This document shows, in pieces, positions 7,262 to 14,290 of a stretch of 64,000 bases of DNA. The translations under genes and the position numbers were made by a program. Source of the DNA: Mariniflexile gromovii (GTDB lineage Bacteria > Bacteroidota > Bacteroidia > Flavobacteriales > Flavobacteriaceae); contig NZ_JAGJCB010000014.1 of the NCBI RefSeq assembly GCF_017814435.1, forward strand, positions 36,783-100,782, read 5' to 3'. Every line of letters starts with the position of its first letter. Within the stretch, counting starts at the first letter, position 1. Under the pieces are notes generated by a model, which ran no database searches, had not been told where the DNA came from, and saw only the letters and a program-made list of their open reading frames with translations.

Positions 7262-8647
7262 ATGAAATCACTATTAACAAAATCAACATGGATCTTATCA
7301 CTAGGGCTATTACTAAGTGCCTGTGGTGGAAAAACAAAAAAAGCATCAACTGAAGACCTTACAACCGAAACTTCAAAAACAAAAACCTTGGATATTGAAA
7401 AACCACAATTAACTTTTGGTTTTATCAAATTAACCGATATGGCACCTTTAGCCATCGCCAAAGAAAAAGGCTTTTTTGAAGATGAAGGTTTATTTGTTTC
7501 GGTGGAAGCACAATCAAACTGGAAAAATGTTTTAGACCGTGTTATTGATGGCCAATTAGATGGCTCCCATATGCTTGCAGGACAACCAATAGCTGCAGGT
7601 GCTGGTTTTGGTAGACAGGCGGAATTAGTAACCGCTTATTCTATGGATTTGAATGGAAATGGTATTACCGTTTCTAACGATGTTTGGGCAAAAATGAAAC
7701 CAAATGTACCAAAAGATGCCGATGGTAAACCCGTTCACCCTATAAAAGCAGATGCTTTAAAACCTGTAATTACAGAATACAAAAACAAAGGTAACGCCTT
7801 TAAAATGGGTATGGTTTTCCCTGTTTCAACTCACAATTATGAAATTAGATATTGGTTAGCTGCTGCTGGAATAAACCCTGGGATGTACACAGCCGATAAT
7901 GTACAAGGACAAATTGGTGCTGATGTATTACTATCTGTAACACCACCACCACAAATGCCAGCAACTCTTGAAGCAGGTACTATTTATGGATACTGCGTGG
8001 GCGAACCATGGAACCAACAAGCGGTGTTTAAAGGGATTGGTGTACCGGTTGTAACAAACTATGACATTTGGAAAAACAACCCTGAAAAAGTGTTTGTAAT
8101 GACCAAAAAGTTTGTTGAAGAAAACCCAAACACAGCCATTGCCGTTACCAAAGCCTTAATCCGTGCAGGTAAATGGTTAGACGAACCAAGCAACAGAGCC
8201 GAAGCTGTAAAAATATTATCAATGCCTCAATATGTAGGTGCCGATGAAGTGGTATTAGCAAATTCCATGACAGGTACTTTTGAATTCGAAAAAGGCGATA
8301 AACGTGAGATGCCAGACTTTAATGTATTCTACAAATACAATGCTACCTATCCTTTTTACTCTGATGGTATTTGGTTCTTAACACAAATGCGTAGATGGGG
8401 ACAAATTCCCGCTCCAAAACCTGAAGGTTGGTATGCTGAAACCATTAAAAAGATTTACAGACCAGACATCTGGAAAAAAGCAGCCGATTTATTGGTGGCC
8501 GAAGGACACATTCCTGCTAGCGATGTACCAAATACAGATGGGTACAAGCCTGCAACAACCGATTTTATTGATGGCACCAAATACGACGCTAAAGACCCCA
8601 TTGGCTACATCAATAGTTTCTCTATAGGAAATAAGGATAAAAAATAA
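7262..8647 (+). CDS. nrtA: Nitrate/nitrite ABC transporter substrate-binding lipoprotein (NrtA/CmpA family)
   Basis: 461 residues. A lipoprotein signal ends in LLSAC with the acylated cysteine at residue 21, so the protein should be anchored in the envelope facing the periplasm. The remainder follows the NrtA/CmpA family, with [29 protein letters not shown] opening (from about residue 53), a [13 protein letters not shown] loop, [20 protein letters not shown] and [14 protein letters not shown]. These are the parts that form the oxyanion pocket in NrtA. It is the first gene of a four-gene importer operon (25 bp to nrtB) and precedes a porin. Bicarbonate (CmpA) is the alternative substrate, but the Mo cofactor neighbourhood favours nitrate or nitrite. 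Confidence 0.92.
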   Translation: MKSLLTKSTWILSLGLLLSACGGKTKKASTEDLTTETSKTKTLDIEKPQLTFGFIKLTDMAPLAIAKEKGFFEDEGLFVSVEAQSNWKNVLDRVIDGQLDGSHMLAGQPIAAGAGFGRQAELVTAYSMDLNGNGITVSNDVWAKMKPNVPKDADGKPVHPIKADALKPVITEYKNKGNAFKMGMVFPVSTHNYEIRYWLAAAGINPGMYTADNVQGQIGADVLLSVTPPPQMPATLEAGTIYGYCVGEPWNQQAVFKGIGVPVVTNYDIWKNNPEKVFVMTKKFVEENPNTAIAVTKALIRAGKWLDEPSNRAEAVKILSMPQYVGADEVVLANSMTGTFEFEKGDKREMPDFNVFYKYNATYPFYSDGIWFLTQMRRWGQIPAPKPEGWYAETIKKIYRPDIWKKAADLLVAEGHIPASDVPNTDGYKPATTDFIDGTKYDAKDPIGYINSFSIGNKDKK

Positions 8648-8671
8648 AAAAATACAAAAAAGTTAGTAATC

Positions 8672-9778
8672 ATGAAGCAAAGCATCACATTAGATAAGAT
8701 AACCAAGTTTATGGGATTCGAGTTTTTAAGAACCTTAAAATTGATATTCACAGGGAAGATTGAAAAAGAAGATTTTAGAAACTTCTTACGAAAAGTAGTA
8801 GTGCCTCTTGCTTCCATGCTTTTATTTATAGGGCTATGGCACATGGGATCTCAAGCTCTATACAATACGGAAGCCACATACAAAATTGAAAAAGCATTAA
8901 CCGAACAAGGGCAGGAAGCAGCCGATGCCATGGAAGCATGTATAGCATCGGGGGCCGTAAAATGCCAACCAAACACATTACCATCTCCTGCTCAAGTTTG
9001 GGCTTCGTTTAACACTTTGCTAGACGATCACTTTGCTATTAGAGCAGACAAACAGGCTTTTGCTGAAAAAACAGCTGCTTTAAATGCAAAACGAATAGCG
9101 GAAGGAAAAGACGCCATTACCTATACCGGAAGACCATCGTTTGTAGACCAAATTTTAACCAGTATTAAAACGGTTTTTGCAGGTTTTCTTTTAGCATTGC
9201 TTATTGCAGTTCCCATAGGAATTGTAATAGGGCTAAGCAAAACCTTAAGGAGCTCGGTTAACTGGTTAATTCAAATTTTCAAACCCGTATCGCCCGTAGT
9301 TTGGTTGTTATTGGTTTTTATGATTGTAAAAACATTAACCAAAGATTCAAATTCTGATAGTGCTTTCATCATCTCGTTTATTAGTGTTGGTTTATGTTCT
9401 ATGTGGGCTACGTTGGTAAACACTGCCATGGGGGTATCATCGGTTGATAAAGATTATATAAACGTAGCGAAAGTATTGAAGTTAGGCACCTTTCAAAAAG
9501 TGTTTAAAGTAATATTACCATCTGCTTTACCTTTAATTTTTACCGGATTAAGAATTACACTTTCAGTGTCTTGGATGGTACTTATTGCTATTGAATTATT
9601 GGCTCAAAGTCCTGGTTTAGGATCGTTTGTTTGGGAAGAATTCCAAAATGGTGCGATAGATTCTAACTCAAAAATAATTGTTGCCATGTTTATTATTGGT
9701 GGTATTGGATTTTTGTTGGACAGAATCATGCTAACCGTTCAAAACATGATTTCTTTTAATAAGAATGATGGAATTTAA
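8672..9778 (+). CDS. nrtB: Nitrate ABC transporter permease (NrtB type)
   Basis: 368 residues, longer than cyanobacterial NrtB (about 275). The extra length is a mostly soluble segment between the first membrane helix (about residues 47-68) and the transport core (from about 165). The core has the BPD-transport inner-membrane fold with the EAA-type loop INVAKVLKLGTFQKVFKVILPSALP-like region (near 265-290) that docks on the ATPases, followed by FTGLRITLSVSWMVLIAIELL. It forms the membrane channel of the importer with the two ATPase subunits downstream. The extra insert contains two cysteines (EACIASGAVKC), possibly a disulfide in the periplasm. Confidence 0.9.
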   Translation: MKQSITLDKITKFMGFEFLRTLKLIFTGKIEKEDFRNFLRKVVVPLASMLLFIGLWHMGSQALYNTEATYKIEKALTEQGQEAADAMEACIASGAVKCQPNTLPSPAQVWASFNTLLDDHFAIRADKQAFAEKTAALNAKRIAEGKDAITYTGRPSFVDQILTSIKTVFAGFLLALLIAVPIGIVIGLSKTLRSSVNWLIQIFKPVSPVVWLLLVFMIVKTLTKDSNSDSAFIISFISVGLCSMWATLVNTAMGVSSVDKDYINVAKVLKLGTFQKVFKVILPSALPLIFTGLRITLSVSWMVLIAIELLAQSPGLGSFVWEEFQNGAIDSNSKIIVAMFIIGGIGFLLDRIMLTVQNMISFNKNDGI

Positions 9779-9865
9779 GTAAATGTTTAACTGTTTAATT
9801 GTTTAGTTGTGTAATCGACATTAACAATTCAACAAATAACCAAATCAACAAATAAACATAAAGAA

Positions 9866-10711
9866 ATGGCATACTTAGAATTAAATAATATTTATAAAAC
9901 CTACGGAAAAGGTGAACATGCTACCGAGGTACTTTCAAACATTAATTTGTCTATTGAAGAAGGTGAGTTTGTTGCTATTGTTGGATTTACTGGTAGCGGA
10001 AAAACAACCTTGGTAAACTTAATAAACGGATTGTTGCAACCCACCAGTGGCGAAGTGTTGTTTAAAAGCGAACCTGTTGTTGGAACAAGCCATGAACGTG
10101 GAGTTATTTTTCAAAATTACTCGTTATTGCCTTGGTTAACGGTTGGCCAGAACATTTACATGGCCGTGAAAGAGGCATTTCCTAAAAAAAGTAAGTCTGA
10201 AATAAACGACATTGTTGCTGAATATGTGGAAATGGTAAGCTTATCGCATGCTATCAACAAACGTCCGAAAGAATTATCGGGTGGTATGCGCCAACGTGTT
10301 GCGGTGGCGCGCGCTTTAGCCATGAAACCTGAAATGATTATTATGGACGAACCACTTGGTGCATTAGATGCTTTAACACGTGGCAATTTACAAGATGAAA
10401 TTTTAAACATTTGGGGAAAAGACAAACGTACCGCCCTATTGATTACCAACGATGTAGATGAAGGTATTTACATGGCAGATCGTATTATTCCACTGCGTCC
10501 AGGACCAAATGCCACTTTAGGACCTGAGTTTAAAATTGATATTGACCGCCCACGAGATAAAACAGAAATGAACGATAACCCAAATTTCAAGAAAACAAGA
10601 AACGCCATTATTGAGTATTTAATGGATATTGGAAATGAACGAAAATCGGTATCTAAAACAGAGTATGTACTTCCTGAGTTAACCCCAAAAGATTTTGTAA
10701 ACCGATTTTAA
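9866..10711 (+). CDS. nrtC: Nitrate ABC transporter ATP-binding protein, first subunit (NrtC/NrtD type)
   Basis: 281 residues, an ABC ATPase without the extra substrate-binding domain of cyanobacterial NrtC. Walker A is GFTGSGKTT (40-48), the signature is canonical LSGGMRQR, and Walker B with the catalytic glutamate is IIMDEPLGALD. The H-loop, however, reads ITNDVDEG: the normally conserved histidine is asparagine. Together with the altered signature of its partner this predicts one degenerate and one consensus ATP site in the heterodimer. It follows nrtB after an 87-bp gap containing an AT-rich repeat-like stretch and is separated by 11 bp from the second ATPase gene. Confidence 0.92.
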   Translation: MAYLELNNIYKTYGKGEHATEVLSNINLSIEEGEFVAIVGFTGSGKTTLVNLINGLLQPTSGEVLFKSEPVVGTSHERGVIFQNYSLLPWLTVGQNIYMAVKEAFPKKSKSEINDIVAEYVEMVSLSHAINKRPKELSGGMRQRVAVARALAMKPEMIIMDEPLGALDALTRGNLQDEILNIWGKDKRTALLITNDVDEGIYMADRIIPLRPGPNATLGPEFKIDIDRPRDKTEMNDNPNFKKTRNAIIEYLMDIGNERKSVSKTEYVLPELTPKDFVNRF

Positions 10712-10722
10712 TAAGAAAAACC

Positions 10723-11547
10723 ATGAGTATAATAACAGCAAATAGAACAACTCTAGATGATAATGGGCTTTTCCCTTCAAATGAGGTGATGTTGGATTTA
10801 AAGAGCCTTAAGAAAGTATATCCAACTCCAAAAGGTGATTATGTAGTTCTGGAAGATTTAAATCTTCAAATAAGAAAGGAAGAGTTCGTTACCATCATTG
10901 GTCATTCAGGTTGTGGTAAAACAACCATGCTTTCCATGATTGCAGGACTTAATGACATTTCTGGAGGTAATATTTCAGTATTGGGTAAACACATAAAAGG
11001 CCCAGGCCCCGATAGAGGTGTTATTTTCCAATCACCCAGTTTAATGCCTTGGATGACGGCGCTTCAAAATGTATTACTAGGCGTTAACCAAGTATTTCCA
11101 GATGCCACGAAAGCACAACGTAACGATATTGCCAAATACTATTTGCAAAAAGTAGGTTTGGAAGATGCCTTTAACAAACGTGCATCTGAGCTATCCCAAG
11201 GGATGCAACAACGTGTTGGAATTGCCAGGGCATTTGCCATAAAACCCAAAGTATTATTGCTTGACGAACCTTTTGGGATGCTGGATTCTTTAACCAGAGG
11301 TGAACTTCAGGATATCTTAATTGAAATTTGGAACAAAGAAAAAATTACCGCAGTAATGATAACCCACGATGTAGATGAAGCCATCTTTTTAGCAGACCGT
11401 GTGGTAATGATGACCAGCGGCCCCAAAGCCAAAATAGGCGATATTTTAAACATAGATTTTGAACGCCCCAGAACCCGAAAATCTGTATTGGAACACGACG
11501 ATTATTACAAATACAGAAAGCATCTTATAGATTTTTTAGAGCATTAA
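10723..11547 (+). CDS. nrtD: Nitrate ABC transporter ATP-binding protein, second subunit (NrtD type)
   Basis: 274 residues. Walker A is GHSGCGKTT (about 59-67), Walker B LLLDEPFGMLD, and the H-loop ITHDVDEA is canonical, but the signature reads LSQGMQQR instead of LSGGM. It therefore supplies the working Walker and H-loop half of one site and the weak signature of the other. It pairs with the preceding ATPase to power the NrtA/NrtB importer. Last gene of the operon before a separate promoter for the porin. Confidence 0.92.
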   Translation: MSIITANRTTLDDNGLFPSNEVMLDLKSLKKVYPTPKGDYVVLEDLNLQIRKEEFVTIIGHSGCGKTTMLSMIAGLNDISGGNISVLGKHIKGPGPDRGVIFQSPSLMPWMTALQNVLLGVNQVFPDATKAQRNDIAKYYLQKVGLEDAFNKRASELSQGMQQRVGIARAFAIKPKVLLLDEPFGMLDSLTRGELQDILIEIWNKEKITAVMITHDVDEAIFLADRVVMMTSGPKAKIGDILNIDFERPRTRKSVLEHDDYYKYRKHLIDFLEH

Positions 11548-11590
11548 AAATTACATGAGATATATCATATAACAAAAAAACAACTGCTTA

Positions 11591-11598
11591 TATATTTG
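11591..11598 (+). promoter_or_regulatory. -7 promoter box before the porin gene
   Basis: TATATTTG fits the Bacteroidota TAnnTTTG -7 consensus and stands 70 bp before the porin start, giving a leader of about 60 nt. It implies that the porin can be transcribed separately from the ABC transporter operon. Confidence 0.5.
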
Positions 11599-11667
11599 AA
11601 CAACAAAATATAAGCAACACAAAAACATAATAAATAAAGATCAACCATAACTTAAAAATCAAAAAAA

Positions 11668-12924
11668 ATGAAAAAACAATATGTAATTCTAGGACTTTTA
11701 TTAGGCTGCTTACAATTTGTACAAGCACAATTTACATTAGATGGCGAATTTCGTCCAAGAACTGAATATAGAAATGGCTTTGGAAGTATCATCCCTGATG
11801 CTGCCGACCCAGGTTTCGGAATTTCAACAAGAACCAGATTAAATGCAGGTTATAACACCGAATCTTACAAATTTTATTTAAGTCTTCAAGATGTCATGGT
11901 TTGGGGCGAAAACAGACAATTGCTGCCTTACGATCAAAACAATTCCTTTTCTATTTTCGAGGCTTGGGCAGATATTAATTTAGGTGAAGGATTCTCAACT
12001 AAATTAGGCCGTCAAGTTATTTCTTATGATGACCAACGTATTTTTGGAGGCTTGGATTGGGCACAACAAGGGCGTAACCACGATGCTGCCTTAATTAAAT
12101 ACAACAAAGGGAAATTCATGCTCGATTTAGGTTTGGCCTTTAGTCAAGACTATTCAAACCCAACGGGTTTTGTAAATACAGGAACAGCCTATAACACTAC
12201 AGGATTCTTTTCATATAAAACCATGCAATACCTATATTTAAAACAAGCTGGTGAAAGTTTTTCTGGAAGTTTATTATTGCTTAACAACGGTTTTCAAAAA
12301 TTTGAAGCTGACAATGTAACACCTGATGGCGTAAACAGTTTACAGACACTAGGAACACATTTAGACTATAAAAAAGGGAGTTTTGGTGTAGCTGCGAATG
12401 CTTTTTTACAAACTGGCGATCAAGTTAATAGCGCATACCTTTTAGGATTGGATTTCAGCTATAAAGCATCTCCAAAAGTTACTTTGGGTGCTGGCCTTGA
12501 AATTATTAGTGGTAATGACACCTCAACTACTAAAAGCGAAGCCTTCTTCCCATTATATGGTACCAATCATAAATTTAACGGATTTATGGATTATTTCTAC
12601 GTAGGGAACCATGCAAATTCTATTGGTTTAGTTGATATCCATATAGGAGCAGATTTCAAATTAAGCGAAACATCTAACCTATCTGTAAACGTATTAAATT
12701 TTAGTGGCGAGCAAGAATTAGCTAGCGGTGAAAAATCATTAGGAACGGAATTAGATTTAGTTTTCGCCAAGAAATTCAAAGGTTACAGTTTAGTATTAGG
12801 ATATTCTCAAATGTTTGCTAACGATGGCATGTATGAGCTAAAAGGCGTAACGAAAGCGAATGCAGCAGATATGCAAAACTGGGCTTGGGCCATGATAGTT
12901 ATCAAACCTAAACTAATAAACTAA
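11668..12924 (+). CDS. Outer-membrane porin of the alginate-export (AlgE-like) family, probably for nitrate
   Basis: 418 residues with a signal peptide (MKKQYVILGLLLGCLQFVQAQ) and a beta-barrel body. Diagnostic parts are GEFRPRTEYRNGF right after the signal, FGISTRTRLNAGY, and KLGRQVISYDDQRIFGGLDWAQQGRNHDA (about 109-137), a hallmark of the alginate-export family porins widespread in Bacteroidota. The family name is misleading: many members sit next to nitrate or nitrite genes and not alginate genes. Here it directly follows the nitrate importer, so it most likely lets the oxyanion across the outer membrane. It is 14 kb from the alginate locus and has none of that locus's operators. Confidence 0.85.
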   Translation: MKKQYVILGLLLGCLQFVQAQFTLDGEFRPRTEYRNGFGSIIPDAADPGFGISTRTRLNAGYNTESYKFYLSLQDVMVWGENRQLLPYDQNNSFSIFEAWADINLGEGFSTKLGRQVISYDDQRIFGGLDWAQQGRNHDAALIKYNKGKFMLDLGLAFSQDYSNPTGFVNTGTAYNTTGFFSYKTMQYLYLKQAGESFSGSLLLLNNGFQKFEADNVTPDGVNSLQTLGTHLDYKKGSFGVAANAFLQTGDQVNSAYLLGLDFSYKASPKVTLGAGLEIISGNDTSTTKSEAFFPLYGTNHKFNGFMDYFYVGNHANSIGLVDIHIGADFKLSETSNLSVNVLNFSGEQELASGEKSLGTELDLVFAKKFKGYSLVLGYSQMFANDGMYELKGVTKANAADMQNWAWAMIVIKPKLIN

Positions 12925-12966
12925 AAAACTTTAATTTAGATAATTTGATTAATTTCTAAATCTCTG

Positions 12967-13003
12967 AAAGAATCCCATAGTAATTATGGGGTTCTTTTTT
13001 TTT
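12967..13003 (+). terminator. Rho-independent terminator after the porin
   Basis: Stem AAAGAATCCCATA / TATGGGGTTCTTT (one G-U pair) followed by a run of nine T's. Confidence 0.85.
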
Positions 13004-13108
13004 GAGACATTTCAAAAAATCAATTTAAATAACAAGCTTCAAAGAGTATTGTAAATAATATTATATTTACTTATTAATTAAATTCAATACCAAATATTAC
13101 AACCCTAT

Positions 13109-14290
13109 TTGAACATCCATATTTTAAATACTGAAATACAGGAATTTATATCTAAAAATTTAAATGCTGATATTGCTTCTTTATTATTAAAAGGAACTAA
13201 CTTCCCCAATGTTGATACCAAAGCAATTATTGAGCAAATTGAAGCGAAAAAACGTAGCAAAAAGAAACTACCAACTTGGTTTGAAGGCAAAAACATCTAT
13301 TATCCTAATAAATTAAATATTGAACAGACCTCATCTGAAACTACTGCTCAATACAAAGCAAGCTTAATTACTGGCGAATCCATCATCGATTTAACAGGTG
13401 GCTTTGGAGTAGATTGTTACCACTTTTCAAAAGTTTTTAAAACGGTGGAACACTGCGAAATTAACCAAGAACTTTCTAAAATAGTTGCACACAATTACAA
13501 GCAATTACATGTTCAAAATATAAAAACACATGCGGTTGATGGTATGGTGTTTTTAAAAGGCAGCACAAAATCATTCGATTGGATATATATAGACCCTTCA
13601 AGAAGGCACGATAGCAAAGGTAAAGTGTTCTTTTTAAACGATTGTTTACCAAACGTTCCGGAACATTTGGATTTGCTTTTAAAACGTTCAAAAAACATCT
13701 TAATTAAAACATCGCCATTGCTAGATTTTACGGTGGGTATTAATGAATTAAAACACGTAAAAACAATACATGTGGTGGCAGTAAACAATGAAGTAAAAGA
13801 ATTGCTTTGGGTTTTGGAAGATGGGTTTAAAGGAGAAATCTCCATTAAAACCATCAATTTCAAAAAAGATAACCATGAAGTTTTTAATTTTTCTTTGGGA
13901 AATGAAAAAACAGCTACGGCAAAATACAGTGAGCCACTTACCTATTTATACGAACCCAACAGTGCTATTTTAAAAGCAGGTGGGTTTGATTCCATTTCTA
14001 CTCAACTAAATGTTTTTAAGCTTCACAAACACTCACATTTATATACGAGTGCTGTTTTAATAGATTTCCCCGGAAGGTGTTTTAAAATTGAAAATTGCCT
14101 GCTTTACAACAAAAAAGCTTTAAAAAAACTGGGTATAAGCAAAGCCAATATTACGACACGCAACTTTACTGAAACAGTGGAACAACTGCGTAAAAAGTTC
14201 AATATTAAAGATGGTGGCGATAGCTATTTATTTTTTACTACTGATATGGAGGATAATAATTTGGTGTTACTAACTAAAAAAGCAAATTAA
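13109..14290 (+). CDS. THUMP-like domain class I SAM-dependent methyltransferase
   Basis: 393 residues from a TTG start; no in-frame ATG occurs nearby, and a weak -7 box (TATATTTA, 13062-13069) lies upstream. The middle has a Rossmann methyltransferase fold: ESIIDLTGGFGVDCYHFSK (SAM loop, about 90-108), EINQELSKIVAHNYKQ (acidic strand-2 end), and FDWIYIDPSRR (about 153-163), where D-P-S-R-R replaces the usual NPPY-type motif and is typical of this family. The C-terminal part resembles a THUMP-like RNA-binding domain. A role in RNA modification is likely, but the target is unknown. It converges on the next gene, with the two stop codons sharing bases at 14287-14290. Confidence 0.85.
   Translation: MNIHILNTEIQEFISKNLNADIASLLLKGTNFPNVDTKAIIEQIEAKKRSKKKLPTWFEGKNIYYPNKLNIEQTSSETTAQYKASLITGESIIDLTGGFGVDCYHFSKVFKTVEHCEINQELSKIVAHNYKQLHVQNIKTHAVDGMVFLKGSTKSFDWIYIDPSRRHDSKGKVFFLNDCLPNVPEHLDLLLKRSKNILIKTSPLLDFTVGINELKHVKTIHVVAVNNEVKELLWVLEDGFKGEISIKTINFKKDNHEVFNFSLGNEKTATAKYSEPLTYLYEPNSAILKAGGFDSISTQLNVFKLHKHSHLYTSAVLIDFPGRCFKIENCLLYNKKALKKLGISKANITTRNFTETVEQLRKKFNIKDGGDSYLFFTTDMEDNNLVLLTKKAN

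Noticed and set aside
11668..12924. AlgE-like porin considered as part of the alginate locus
   Set aside because: It lies far from the locus, has no operator of that regulon, and directly follows the nitrate importer. The family name refers only to a distant relative.
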